From contig NZ_LIOL01000011.1 in assembly GCF_001418005.1 (NCBI RefSeq), forward strand, positions 1 to 64,000: DNA of 64,000 nucleotides, written 5' to 3'. Both the position numbers and the translations under genes were made by a program. The DNA comes from Chelatococcus sambhunathii. GTDB taxonomy: Bacteria; Pseudomonadota; Alphaproteobacteria; Rhizobiales; Beijerinckiaceae. This document shows, one piece after another, positions 8,602 through 18,337 of this stretch; position 1 is the first letter of the stretch; each line of letters starts with the position of its first letter. Under the pieces are notes generated by a model, which made no database searches, had not been told where the DNA came from, and saw nothing but the letters and a program-made list of their open reading frames with translations.

Positions 8602-9578
8602 TGGGCGGGACCCGCATCGCCGGCCTCGGCCATCATGCCCCGGCGCGCGTCGTGGCGAATGCCGAGATCGAGGCAAGGCTCGGTCTCGACGAGGGCTGGA
8701 TCGCCCGGCGCACCGGCATCCGCGAGCGGCGCTGGGCGGCTGCGGACGAGGCGGTGAGCGACCTTGCCGTGCCGGCGGCGGCGATGGCGCTCGCCGAAGC
8801 AGGCATGGCGCCCGATGCCTTCGGCCTCGTCCTCCTCGCCACCAGCACACCCGACCACCTGTTGCCGCCGACCGCGCCGCTCGTCGCGCAGCGGCTCGGC
8901 CTCTCCTGCGGGGCGGTGGACCTCACGGGCGCCTGCGCCGGCTTCCTCTATGCCTTCGTGCTGGCGGAGGGGTTCGTGCGCGCGACGGGGCGGGCGGTGC
9001 TCGTGATCGCGGCCAACATCCTGTCCCGGCGCATCGATCCGGACGATCGCATGACGGCGGCGCTCTTCGCCGATGCCGCCGGGGCGCTCGTCCTCGCGCC
9101 TGATGGGCGCCGCGAGGCCGGGCTTCTCGCCTCGGCGCTCGCGAGTGATGGCACCGGCTACGACCTCATCCAGATCCCCGCCGGCGGCAGCCGCCGTGCG
9201 CTGACGGCGGACACGCCCGCACGCGACGGCCGCATGGTGATGCGTGACGGGCGCGCCGTCTTCGCCGCGGCGGTGGAGATGATGGTCTCTTCCTGCCGGC
9301 AGGTGTTCGCGGAAGCGGCGATCGCGGCGGACGAAATCGCCTGTTTCGCGCCGCATCAGGCCAATGGCCGCATGATCGCGGCGGTGGCCGACAAGCTGGC
9401 GATCGGGCCGGAGCGAACGCTGTCCACCCTCGCCGAATTCGGCAACACGTCCGCGGCGACCATTCCCTTTTCCCTGTCCCAGGCAAAAGGCGCGCGCAGG
9501 CTCGGTCAAGGCGACTTGCTGCTCCTCGCCGCGGCGGGCGCGGGCCTTGCCGGGGGAGCGGCCATCTACCGCCTGTAG
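8601..9578 (+). CDS. bioZ: FabH-like ketoacyl-ACP synthase BioZ of the biotin pathway
   Basis: Thiolase-fold condensing enzyme of 325 aa with the complete FabH triad: Cys112 (DLTGACAGFLYAF), His252 (FAPHQANGRM) and Asn282 (EFGNTSAATIP). Its ATG overlaps the last base of the bioA stop, so it belongs to the biotin operon and not to fatty-acid genes. In Agrobacterium and related bacteria the enzyme in this position (BioZ) extends a glutaryl thioester with malonyl-ACP to give the pimeloyl-type precursor. That reaction is inferred here from the operon position. No bioC or bioH is present in the window, which is consistent. Confidence 0.9.
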   Translation: MGGTRIAGLGHHAPARVVANAEIEARLGLDEGWIARRTGIRERRWAAADEAVSDLAVPAAAMALAEAGMAPDAFGLVLLATSTPDHLLPPTAPLVAQRLGLSCGAVDLTGACAGFLYAFVLAEGFVRATGRAVLVIAANILSRRIDPDDRMTAALFADAAGALVLAPDGRREAGLLASALASDGTGYDLIQIPAGGSRRALTADTPARDGRMVMRDGRAVFAAAVEMMVSSCRQVFAEAAIAADEIACFAPHQANGRMIAAVADKLAIGPERTLSTLAEFGNTSAATIPFSLSQAKGARRLGQGDLLLLAAAGAGLAGGAAIYRL

Positions 9579-9830
9579 CAGGCGGATCAGGTCAGTGCTG
9601 CGCCGGCTCGGCGATGACCGCGTCGCGGTCGGGGTTGCTGCCTCTCGGAGCAGTGCTGATCGCAGCAGGCGCTGCGCACCAGAAGCGGCAGCTCCGCGCC
9701 GAGATGAGCGGCGAGCTCGACCGACAGCCGGTTGCGCCATTCCTCATTTGCTTTGATCGCGGGCTTGAAGGCATCATCTGCCGCCAACGAGGCTTCGCCG
9801 CTTCGGTTCCGGTCCGCAGGACCGGGATCG

Positions 9831-10751
9831 CTATCGCTCTGTATTCCCGAGCGCGTCATCCGCACCTGCGACGACGAATGCGTCGCGCGCCTCGCGCACG
9901 CTCGCCGTGATGCGGCGCGCCACGGCGGCGACGCGGCGCGTGTCGTGCGTGTCGGGATGGGCGATCAGCCAGTAGCTCCGCATGAAGCGGATGTGAGGCA
10001 GGAGCCGCTTGAGCTCGGGATATTGCATGGCGGCATAGTCGTGCAGGATGCCGACGCCGTGGCCGGCCCGCACCGCCTCCATCTGGCCGACGACGCTGCC
10101 GCATTCGAAGCGCCGGTGCATCAGCCGGCCGAGGGTCGCCGCATAGTCGAGCGCGCGGCTGTAGACGAAGTCCTCCACGTAGGTGACGAAGAGGTGGCCG
10201 GCGAGGTCCTCCTCGCGCGTGATGGCACCGCTGCGGGTGAGGTAGCTCTCCGCTGCATAGACGCTGAGCGTATAATCCGTGAGCTTCTTCACGATGACGC
10301 GGCCCTGCTTCGGCCGGTCGAGCGTGATGACAAGATCGGCCTCGCGCCGCGACAGGGAGAAGGTGCGCGGCAAAGGCACGAGCTGGATGACGAGGTCGGG
10401 ATGTTCGGCGGCGAGCGCGCCGAGCGCGCGCGAGAGAAAATAGTTGCCGAGCCCGTCCGGGGCGCCGACACGCACGGTGCCGCCGATCGCCTCGGCGGTG
10501 CCGGACAGTTGCGCCTCCACCTTGAGGAACTCGGATTCGGCCCGCTCTGCCGCGGCCATCAGCGCCTCGCCCGCGGGCGTCAGGGCGCAGCCGTTGGTCT
10601 GGCGCTCGACAAGCTTCGTGGCGAGTTCCTCCTCGAGGGCCGTGAGCTGGCGCCCCACCGTGGCGTGGTTGAGCCCGAGGCGCCGGGCGGCGCCGAGGAT
10701 CTGCCCGGTACGGGCCACGGCGAGAAAGATGCGGATGCGGTCCCAGTCCAT
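9831..10751 (-). CDS. LysR-family transcriptional regulator, probable regulator of mmsA
   Basis: 306-aa LysR protein with an N-terminal winged helix-turn-helix (about residues 3-60: [24 protein letters not shown], then [16 protein letters not shown]) and a substrate-binding domain (about 90-295). ATG 10751 is preferred over an upstream in-frame start at 10796, because the family start is [10 protein letters not shown] and the extension would run through the operator. It is transcribed away from mmsA across a shared 128-base region with an 11-bp inverted repeat, so it likely controls mmsA and itself. The inducer is unknown. The 250 bases between bioZ and this gene hold no convincing gene. Confidence 0.9.
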   Translation of the reverse strand: MDWDRIRIFLAVARTGQILGAARRLGLNHATVGRQLTALEEELATKLVERQTNGCALTPAGEALMAAAERAESEFLKVEAQLSGTAEAIGGTVRVGAPDGLGNYFLSRALGALAAEHPDLVIQLVPLPRTFSLSRREADLVITLDRPKQGRVIVKKLTDYTLSVYAAESYLTRSGAITREEDLAGHLFVTYVEDFVYSRALDYAATLGRLMHRRFECGSVVGQMEAVRAGHGVGILHDYAAMQYPELKRLLPHIRFMRSYWLIAHPDTHDTRRVAAVARRITASVREARDAFVVAGADDALGNTER

Positions 10752-10766
10752 CAGACGACTATAGTT

Positions 10767-10807
10767 TTTGCACATCAGAGCCGCAATATCGGCCATTGAT
10801 GTGCAAA
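10767..10807. promoter_or_regulatory. Long inverted repeat between the LysR gene and mmsA
   Basis: TTTGCACATCA (10767-10777) and TGATGTGCAAA (10797-10807) form a perfect 11-bp inverted repeat separated by 19 bases. It is centred between the LysR start (10751) and the mmsA start (10880). Its size and place fit a LysR dimer or tetramer site that controls both divergent genes. The assignment to this LysR protein is inferred from proximity. Confidence 0.75.
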
Positions 10808-10879
10808 TCTCTGGAAACGATAAGGGGGGCGGTTCAATCGGCCCGACGCTCCGGTCCGAGTCTTCTGGGAGGATCTGCC

Positions 10880-12379
<1,500 letters not shown>

Positions 12380-12402
12380 CGCGCCCCGGACCTGCCGCAC
12401 CC

Positions 12403-12436
12403 GAAGGCCGCCGCCGGCTGCCCGGCGGCGGCCTTC
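12403..12436. terminator. Terminator hairpin after mmsA
   Basis: GAAGGCCGCCGCCGG and CCGGCGGCGGCCTTC form a 15-bp GC-rich stem with a short loop, 23 bases after the mmsA stop. It lies between convergent genes (mmsA and the histidine kinase, which ends at 12448), so it could serve both. There is only a short T-rich tail. Confidence 0.75.
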
Positions 12437-12447
12437 GTCGTGTGAAG

Positions 12448-14259
12448 TCAGGCGCCGAGCCGCTCGGCCGGGATGCTGAGCCGCATGACGAGGCCCTCGC
12501 GCGACCATTCGCGCGCCAGCGCGCCGCCCAGTTGCCGCACCGTCGAGCGCGCGAGCGAGCTGCCGAAGCCTTCCTCCGCCGGCGGATGCTGGATGGGCGG
12601 TCCGCCGTGCTCCCGCCAGAGGATCGTCACCCGGTCGCCATCCAGCGCCCAGCGGATCGTGATCCGTCCTGTCGGGCTGGAAAGGGCACCGTACTTGGCG
12701 GCGTTGGTCGCGAACTCGTGCATCAGAAGCGCGATGCCAGTGAGTGCCGGGCCGCCGATGGGCAGGTCGGTGCCGTCGAGCGCAAGGCGACCGGGCGCCG
12801 ACGCCTCGCGATACGGTTCGAGGATGGCTTCGATGAGCGCCCTGAGCGTCGTGCTGCGCATGCCGTCGCCGGCTGCAGCATGCAGCGTCAGTTCGTGCGC
12901 CCGGGCGAGTGCGGCGAGTCGCTCGCGGATCGCGTCGGTCACAGTTTCCGCACCGGCCGCACGGCCGCTGAGGCTGACGATGCCGATCGCGAGGGCGAAG
13001 AGATTCTTGATCCGGTGGTTCATCTCCCGCAGCAACAATGCCTGCTGCTCCTCGGCCTGCCGCCGGTCCGTGATATTGCGGGCGATCTTCGAGGCCCCGA
13101 TGATCCGTCCCGCGCCGTCATGAATGGGCGAGACGGTGAGCGAGACATCGACGAGCCTGCCGTCCTTGCAGCGACGCACGGTCTCGTAATGGTCAACGCG
13201 TTCGCCCCGGCGGATGCGTTCGAGAATGGAGGGCTCCTCGTCCGGCCGGTCGTCGGGGATCAGGATCATGACCGGTCGGCCGATGGCTTCGGCCGCCGTA
13301 TAGCCATAGAGGCGCTCGGCGCCTCCGTTCCAGCTTGTCACGATGCCGTCGAGGTCGGTGCTGATGATGGCATCGTCACTCGACTCGACGATCAGGGCGA
13401 GCCGGCGGGCAGCTTCTTCGGCGTGCAGCCGTTCCGTCATGTCGACGAGGACGTTGACGGCGCCGACGAGATGGCCCGATGCGTCGAAGAGCGGTGTCGG
13501 ATAGGGGAGAAACGGCACCCTGGTGCCGTCCGGCCGTTCGGCCACCGCGTCGAGGCCGCGGATTGGTCGCTTTTCCTTGAGCGCCATGGCCATCGGGCAT
13601 TCGTCGTGCGGCAATGGCGTTCCGTCGGGCCAGAAGAGCTTCCACGAGCCGCAGAACTCGCTCTTGCCCAGTTCCGGGCGGCAGCCCCAGAGGTTTGCCG
13701 CCGCCTCGTTGTAGAAAGTGATCCGCCCCTGCGCGTCCGTCATGTAGATCGCGGCCGGCAGGAGGCTCAACAGCTCGTGCGAGCGCAGGGCCTCGTTATA
13801 GACCTGCTCCTGTTGCTGCCGGTGTTCCGTGATGTCGCGGAAGCAGTTGATCGCCCCCGTGATCGCGCCGGCGGCGTTGAACAGCGGGTTGATGTTGACG
13901 AGAGCCAGAATGCGCGTCCTGTCCGGCCGCTCGATCACGATCTCCGCGTTGCGAACAGGCGCGCCTGTCCGCAAGGTTTCCGCCATGGGGTGCTGCCCGT
14001 GGGGCAGGAGCGAGCCATCCGGACGATAAAGACGAACAGCACCGCCGAACCGCTCGCTCGGGTCGTTGAGTCTCGGCCTGCGACCCCACAGATCAGCGGC
14101 ACCCTGGTTGTAGCGGACGATACGCCCTTCGTGGTCGCAGATATAGAATGCGCCCGGGAAGAGGTCGAGCAGGCGCTCGATGTCCAGCCAACTGTCGGTG
14201 GGCTCGCGTTCCACTTGTGACAGCGGCAAAGAGGTAACGTCGGAGCTGCTCATCGGCAA
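12448..14259 (-). CDS. HWE-type sensor histidine kinase with three PAS domains
   Basis: 603-aa cytoplasmic sensor kinase without transmembrane segments. PAS domains occupy roughly residues 28-145 (FPGAFYICDHEGRIVRYN), 165-285 (LPAAIYMTDAQGRITFYN) and 295-400 (SSDDAIISTDLDGIVTSW). The kinase part is of the HWE family: phospho-acceptor His415 in REMNHRIKNLFAL, an N-box HEFATNAAKYGAL at 514-526 and the diagnostic WREHGG at 548-553. Families like this often sense light or redox state, but no flavin-binding NCRFLQ cysteine motif is seen, so the signal is unknown. No response regulator is adjacent. Confidence 0.93.
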   Translation of the reverse strand: MPMSSSDVTSLPLSQVEREPTDSWLDIERLLDLFPGAFYICDHEGRIVRYNQGAADLWGRRPRLNDPSERFGGAVRLYRPDGSLLPHGQHPMAETLRTGAPVRNAEIVIERPDRTRILALVNINPLFNAAGAITGAINCFRDITEHRQQQEQVYNEALRSHELLSLLPAAIYMTDAQGRITFYNEAAANLWGCRPELGKSEFCGSWKLFWPDGTPLPHDECPMAMALKEKRPIRGLDAVAERPDGTRVPFLPYPTPLFDASGHLVGAVNVLVDMTERLHAEEAARRLALIVESSDDAIISTDLDGIVTSWNGGAERLYGYTAAEAIGRPVMILIPDDRPDEEPSILERIRRGERVDHYETVRRCKDGRLVDVSLTVSPIHDGAGRIIGASKIARNITDRRQAEEQQALLLREMNHRIKNLFALAIGIVSLSGRAAGAETVTDAIRERLAALARAHELTLHAAAGDGMRSTTLRALIEAILEPYREASAPGRLALDGTDLPIGGPALTGIALLMHEFATNAAKYGALSSPTGRITIRWALDGDRVTILWREHGGPPIQHPPAEEGFGSSLARSTVRQLGGALAREWSREGLVMRLSIPAERLGA

Positions 14260-14424
14260 CCTATGCGATAGACACTGCGTGATGCCCGGCGGCCGACAAT
14301 CTTGCTCCGTCGAAGTGCCATGGCCGCTAGTTGTTGGTGGTCACTCTCGGAAATGCAAGCATATTCGTCGCTGCGCTGCGAACGGCGGGGGGAAGACGGC
14401 GGTGGGGAGGGTCGTTCGCCGGCT

Positions 14425-15027
14425 TCAGGTGGTCAGCTTGTCCCATGCCGCCATGGCGCAGCCGGCCACGGAAAGCAGCGTCTCGCGCGATGCCCCGTCG
14501 CGCGCCCTGATGGACAGGCCGTGCTGCACGGTGGCATAGAAATTCGCGATGGCGGCGCAATCAGCATGGTTCGGGATCTCGCCGTCGGTGACCGCCCGCT
14601 CCAGCCGCTCCTCGAGGATGCGGACACCGTCCAGCCGACGCTTCTTTAGGTCGTCGCGGATGGCGGGGCTGGCGCATTCGGGTTGGGGCGCCCCGAGCAC
14701 GATCAGGCAGCCGCGCGGTTCGGGTCCGCTCGTATAGGCAAGGGCGGTCGCTTCGAGCAGATGTGCCACCGCCTCCCGTGCGGTCGGCGCCTTGGCGATC
14801 TCTTCCCAGATGCCTTTGCCTTCGGTCTCGACATAGAACGCAACCGCTTCGCGAAAGAGGCCTTCCTTGCTACCGAAAGCGGCGTAGAGGCTGGGCGGGT
14901 TCAGCCCCATGGCAGCGGTCAGATCCGCCATCGAGGCATTGTCGTAGCCCTTCTGCCAGAAGACCTCCATCGCCTGGCGAAGGGCCGCCGTGCGGTCGAA
15001 GCTGCGGGGGCGTCCACGCTGGGCCAT
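14425..15027 (-). CDS. TetR-family transcriptional repressor
   Basis: 200-aa repressor with an N-terminal TetR helix-turn-helix (about residues 10-58: RSFDRTAALRQAMEVFWQKG, SMADLTAAMGLNPPSLYAAF) and a C-terminal ligand domain of the TetR_C_16-like type (FYVETEGKG, GPEPRGCLIVLGAP). It is divergent from an SDR gene, and two similar palindromes lie between them. Start 15027 (MAQRGRPR) is preferred; the alternative ATG at 15042 lies inside one palindrome. By analogy with similar pairs, the regulator likely responds to an electrophile or a substrate of the SDR. That is inference. Confidence 0.88.
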   Translation of the reverse strand: MAQRGRPRSFDRTAALRQAMEVFWQKGYDNASMADLTAAMGLNPPSLYAAFGSKEGLFREAVAFYVETEGKGIWEEIAKAPTAREAVAHLLEATALAYTSGPEPRGCLIVLGAPQPECASPAIRDDLKKRRLDGVRILEERLERAVTDGEIPNHADCAAIANFYATVQHGLSIRARDGASRETLLSVAGCAMAAWDKLTT

Positions 15028-15046
15028 CGGGCTCGTCACCATTTTA

Positions 15047-15062
15047 TGTATCGATTGATAAA
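15047..15062. promoter_or_regulatory. Putative TetR operator 1
   Basis: TGTATCGATTGATAAA has near-symmetric halves (TGTATC and GATAAA). It sits within a larger perfect 7-bp inverted repeat, ATTTTAT (15041-15047) and ATAAAAT (15058-15064). It lies just upstream of the tetR start and shares its left half with operator 2, so the TetR protein probably binds here to repress itself. Confidence 0.65.
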
Positions 15063-15071
15063 ATAAAGCCC

Positions 15072-15118
15072 TTGACGGCTGGCGGCAAGCGCGTAGCTTT
15101 TGTGTATCGTTCGTTACA
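15072..15118 (+). promoter_or_regulatory. SDR promoter with putative TetR operator 2
   Basis: TTGACG (15072-15077) and TAGCTT (15094-15099) with a 16-base spacer form a plausible promoter. TGTATCGTTCGTTACA (15103-15118) follows at the expected transcription start and repeats the TGTATCG half of operator 1; a 6-bp inverted repeat TGTGTA / TACACA (15101-15120) surrounds it. Repressor bound there would block initiation. Confidence 0.65.
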
Positions 15119-15131
15119 CAAAGGACCAGCC

Positions 15132-15872
15132 ATGGCCGTTCTTCAGGACAAAGTCGCGCTCGTCACCGGTGGCAGCCGCGGTATCGGTGCGGCGATCGCG
15201 CGCCGCCTCGCCGCCCGGGGGGCAGAGGTTGCGATCACCTATGCGCATGCGCAGGACAAGGCGGCACGCGTCGTCGCCGACATTGAAGCGGCCGGCGGCA
15301 AGGCGCGGGCAATCCGGGCCGACAACCGCGATCCCGGAGCGGTAACGGCGGCCGTCGACGCCGTCGCCGCCCCGAAGGGAAGGATCGATATCCTTGTCAA
15401 CAACGCCGGCATCTTCGAGACGGGCGAGATTGTGGACCTGACGGCCGAGCACTTCAACCGCATGGTCGACGTCAACCTGCGTGCCGTCTTTCTGGCATCG
15501 AGCCGGGCGGCCCGGGCGATGGGAGAGGGCGGGCGCATCGTCACCATCGGCAGCACGCTCGCCGTGCGCGTTCCGTGGCCCGGCATCAGCCTCTACGCCA
15601 TGACGAAGGCGGCGCTCGTCGGCTTGACGAAAGGCATGGCGCGGGATCTCGGCCCGCGGGGCATCACGGCCAATATCGTCCATCCCGGCTCCACCGACAC
15701 CGACATGAACCCGGCCGACGGCGAGAGCGCCGATCTGCAGCGCGGCCTTATGGCCATCGCGCGCTATGGCCGACCGGAGGACGTCGCCGATCTCGTGGCT
15801 TGGCTCGTCGGGCCGACCGCGGCTTCCGTCACGGGCGCCGAATTCACCATCGACGGCGGCGCCAACGCCTGA
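15132..15872 (+). CDS. SDR-family oxidoreductase controlled by the adjacent TetR
   Basis: 246-aa classical short-chain dehydrogenase/reductase. The cofactor motif TGGSRGIGAAIARRL is at about residues 12-26, NNAG at about 92-95, and the catalytic Ser and YxxxK follow (GSTLAVRVPWPG, then SLYAMTKAALVGL). The end FTIDGGANA is typical of the FabG-like group. The start has AAGGA six bases upstream. The substrate is not predictable. TetR/SDR pairs of this type are common in proteobacteria and often act on quinones or aldehydes. Confidence 0.9.
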   Translation: MAVLQDKVALVTGGSRGIGAAIARRLAARGAEVAITYAHAQDKAARVVADIEAAGGKARAIRADNRDPGAVTAAVDAVAAPKGRIDILVNNAGIFETGEIVDLTAEHFNRMVDVNLRAVFLASSRAARAMGEGGRIVTIGSTLAVRVPWPGISLYAMTKAALVGLTKGMARDLGPRGITANIVHPGSTDTDMNPADGESADLQRGLMAIARYGRPEDVADLVAWLVGPTAASVTGAEFTIDGGANA

Positions 15873-15876
15873 GGCC

Positions 15877-16620
15877 TCAGGCCGGCGCCGCGTCGCGGCC
15901 GAAGGTAGCGCTCGCCGCCTCGCGGGCGTGGGCAGGCATCTCGTCGTCCTCGAACAGCTCCGGATGCGCCCGGGCGAGGCGGGGCAGGGAGTTCAGGATC
16001 TCGCGCAGGTGCAGGCGCATGGCATCGCCCGCCCGCTGCGCGTCGCGACAGGCGATCGCCCGGACGATCTCCGCGTGCTGGTCGATCAGCAGCGACATGG
16101 GCGAGGCTGCCGGCAGGCTGAGGTAGCGTACCCGGTCCATCTGCGCCTTCACGTCCTCGATGAACGGCCAGGCGCTCGCGCATTCCACCGCCTCGGCCAG
16201 GGTGCGGTGGAAGGCCTCGTCGTAGCGCAGGAAGAGGCGCTGGTCGTCGCTGGCCGCCGCCTCCTTCTGCAGCGCGATGAGTTCGCCGAGCCGGTCGAGC
16301 GCCTCGGGGGGCGCCACCGCGCAGGCTGTCGTCGCCACAGCCACCTCGACCGCCTCGCGCACGAATCGCGCATTGGCGACGTCCCTCATGGAGATTCTCA
16401 CCACGAAGGTGCCGCGCTGCGGCAGGATGCGCACGAGCCCCGCCTCGCTCAGCTTGATGAAGGCCTCGCGTACCGGCTGGCGGCTGACCCCGAAGCGGGC
16501 GCCGATCTCCTGCTCCGACAAACGCTGCCCCGGCAGATATTCCAGCGTCACGATCGCCTGCCTGAGCAGGCGATAGATCTGCGGCGCGATGGCCGCCGCA
16601 GGATCGACTTCGTTTCTCAC
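15877..16620 (-). CDS. GntR/FCD-family regulator of the uronate TRAP cluster
   Basis: 247-aa FadR-subfamily GntR regulator with an N-terminal winged helix (about residues 12-75: IYRLLRQAIVTLEYLPGQRL, then SRQPVREAFIKLSEAGLVRI) and an FCD ligand domain (about 85-215) with metal-type histidines (FLRYDEAFHRTLAE, DQHAEIVRAI, LHLREIL). GTG 16620 is chosen because GGGAGG stands about eight bases upstream; the longer ATG form at 16647 has no Shine-Dalgarno. It is divergent from dctPQM-uxuA and is therefore the probable hexuronate-responsive repressor (UxuR/ExuR-like role). The ligand is inferred from context. Confidence 0.88.
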   Translation of the reverse strand: MRNEVDPAAAIAPQIYRLLRQAIVTLEYLPGQRLSEQEIGARFGVSRQPVREAFIKLSEAGLVRILPQRGTFVVRISMRDVANARFVREAVEVAVATTACAVAPPEALDRLGELIALQKEAAASDDQRLFLRYDEAFHRTLAEAVECASAWPFIEDVKAQMDRVRYLSLPAASPMSLLIDQHAEIVRAIACRDAQRAGDAMRLHLREILNSLPRLARAHPELFEDDEMPAHAREAASATFGRDAAPA

Positions 16621-16651
16621 GCAGCTTTCCTCCCGGGCGTCTTGCATTTTG

Positions 16652-16679
16652 CTATAACCATACTACCATACCAGTTAAG
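16652..16679. promoter_or_regulatory. Probable GntR operator between the regulator and the TRAP operon
   Basis: The AT-rich segment with repeated ACCATAC units (ATAACCATACTACCATACC) and flanking TAAC / GTTA arms lies between the two divergent starts. FadR-type GntR proteins commonly bind TGGTAT/ACCA-type sites, so this is the best operator candidate. The precise half-sites are not certain. Confidence 0.5.
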
Positions 16680-16733
16680 CGAGCGGGATAGGCATAAGGC
16701 TCGTTCGCCGGGGAAACCTCTGGGAGATTGCTG

Positions 16734-17723
16734 ATGTTCATCCATCGAGTCGTCCTGTCCGCCTGCGCGGGCCTTGCGGCGCTTGCCGCCGCCACCACCA
16801 TGTCGAGCGCCGCGCTTGCGGCCAAGTATCAATTGAACATCAACACGGCGCTGACGACGGACGACCCCATCTACAAGGGGCTCGAGCGCTTGCGCGACCG
16901 TATGAAGGAGCGCAGCAACGGCGAGTTCGAGATCCGTATCTTCTCCGGCTCGCAGCTCGGCAAGGACGAGGACGTGCTCGAGCAGGCGCGCGCCGGCGCC
17001 AATGTCGCGGTCGTCGTCGACGGCGGCCGTCTCGCCGTCTTCGTGCCTGAATTCGGTGTCCTTGGCGGCCCCTTTCTCGCCAGCGGCTACGACGGCGTGC
17101 GCAAGGTCGTGACGTCGCCGCTCTTCGACGCATGGGCGCAGAAGCTGCGCAAGGCCTCCGGCCACGAGGTGCTGTCCTTCAACTGGTGGCAGGGTGAGCG
17201 GCATCTGCTCACCAACAAGCCGGTGTCGAAGCCGGCGGACCTCGCCGGCGTCCGCATGCGCACCCCCGGCGCGCCGGTCTGGATCGAGACCATCCGCGCG
17301 ATGGGCGCGACGCCGACGCCCATGGCCTGGGCTGAGGTCTATCCGGCACTGCAGCAGCAGGCCATCGACGCCGTGGAGGCGCAGACGCCGGCCGCTTACG
17401 GCGCCCGTCTCTACGAGGTCACCAAGCACATGACCAAGACGGGCCACATCAATCTCATTACCGGCCTCGTCACCAGCGCCGGCTGGTTCGACGGCCTGCC
17501 CGCCGACATGCAGACCGCGCTGAAGGAAGAGGCCCTGGCCGCCGGCGACTTCGCCTCCCGCACGACCGAGGAGGCCATCGGTACCTACGAGAAGGACATG
17601 GCCGCCAAGGGCGTGACGATCACCGAGATCGACGTTACCCCCTTCCGCGAGGCGACGGCGGACGTCTACGGCAAGCTCGGCTATGCTGAGCTCAAGAAGA
17701 CCATCGACGAGATGTTGAAGTAA
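16734..17723 (+). CDS. TRAP transporter periplasmic substrate-binding protein (DctP)
   Basis: 329-aa extracytoplasmic solute receptor of a TRAP transporter. Residues 1-30 form a signal peptide ending ALAAK. The mature part has the DctP features KERSNGEFEIRIFSGSQLG, ADLAGVRMRTPGAPVW (containing the substrate-clamping arginine) and AWAEVYPALQQQAIDAVE. The start has GGGAG eight bases upstream. It is the first gene of dctPQM followed by uxuA, which points to a hexuronate or related sugar acid as ligand. Substrate choice is inferred from the neighbour. Confidence 0.93.
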   Translation: MFIHRVVLSACAGLAALAAATTMSSAALAAKYQLNINTALTTDDPIYKGLERLRDRMKERSNGEFEIRIFSGSQLGKDEDVLEQARAGANVAVVVDGGRLAVFVPEFGVLGGPFLASGYDGVRKVVTSPLFDAWAQKLRKASGHEVLSFNWWQGERHLLTNKPVSKPADLAGVRMRTPGAPVWIETIRAMGATPTPMAWAEVYPALQQQAIDAVEAQTPAAYGARLYEVTKHMTKTGHINLITGLVTSAGWFDGLPADMQTALKEEALAAGDFASRTTEEAIGTYEKDMAAKGVTITEIDVTPFREATADVYGKLGYAELKKTIDEMLK

Positions 17724-17755
17724 TCACGACGGGCCGCCTTGCCAGGCCCCCGCCC

Positions 17756-17779
17756 GGGCCGCTGCTTTGGTGGCGGCCC
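17756..17779 (+). terminator. Intercistronic hairpin after dctP
   Basis: GGGCCGC and GCGGCCC form a 7-bp stem with a 10-base loop, followed by GTTTCC, in the 77-base gap between dctP and dctQ. Hairpins in this place often leave more receptor message than membrane-subunit message through partial termination or RNA stabilisation. That role is inferred. Confidence 0.45.
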
Positions 17780-17800
17780 GTTTCCATTCGGAGACGCTCC

Positions 17801-18331
17801 ATGCGCTTCTTGCTCGCGCTGGAGGATGCGCTCGCCAAGCTCCTGCTCGGCGCGATCGTCCTCCTCGTCTTTCTGGCGGCCATGGCCCGCACTTTCGGCC
17901 ATCCGCTGATCTGGTCCGTGGACCTCGCCCAGCTCTTCTTCGTCTGGCTCGCCATGCTCGGGGCCAACAAGGCGCTGCGCATCAAGGCGCATGTCGGCGT
18001 CGATTTCTTCGTGCGCAAGCTGCCCGTCAGGCTGCGCCACGGCCTCGAGATCCTCTTGGGGCTCATGACGCTCGCCTTCCTTCTCACCATGGCCTGGCAG
18101 GGCGCGCGTCTGACGATGCTCAACCTCGAGCGCGTCTATGGCGACAGCGGCATCTCCTACGGCTGGGTGACGGGCGCGGTACCGGCCGGTTGCCTGCTGC
18201 TCGCCCTCACGCTCACCGTCCACCTCGTGCGCAGCCTCGCCGGCGCCTTCACCGGCGGCTCCCTCGGCCCGAACCTCGTTTTCGCGCGGCCCGACGAGGA
18301 CATGGCCGGCGCCAGCCACGCCGCGGAGTGA
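17801..18331 (+). CDS. TRAP transporter small membrane subunit (DctQ)
   Basis: 176-aa membrane protein with four predicted transmembrane helices (about residues 13-33, 45-62, 85-105, 125-148) and the DctQ-family segment SVDLAQLFFVWLAMLGANKA. It bridges the DctP receptor and the large DctM permease in the inner membrane and drives Na+-dependent uptake of an organic acid. It follows dctP after a hairpin and ends six bases before dctM. Confidence 0.92.
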   Translation: MRFLLALEDALAKLLLGAIVLLVFLAAMARTFGHPLIWSVDLAQLFFVWLAMLGANKALRIKAHVGVDFFVRKLPVRLRHGLEILLGLMTLAFLLTMAWQGARLTMLNLERVYGDSGISYGWVTGAVPAGCLLLALTLTVHLVRSLAGAFTGGSLGPNLVFARPDEDMAGASHAAE

Positions 18332-18337
18332 CAGGCG

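Noticed and set aside
9587-9865. Small minus-strand gene between bioZ and the LysR gene
   Set aside because: The frame overlaps the LysR 3' end, has no Shine-Dalgarno and matches no family; its CCDQHC stretch alone is not enough.
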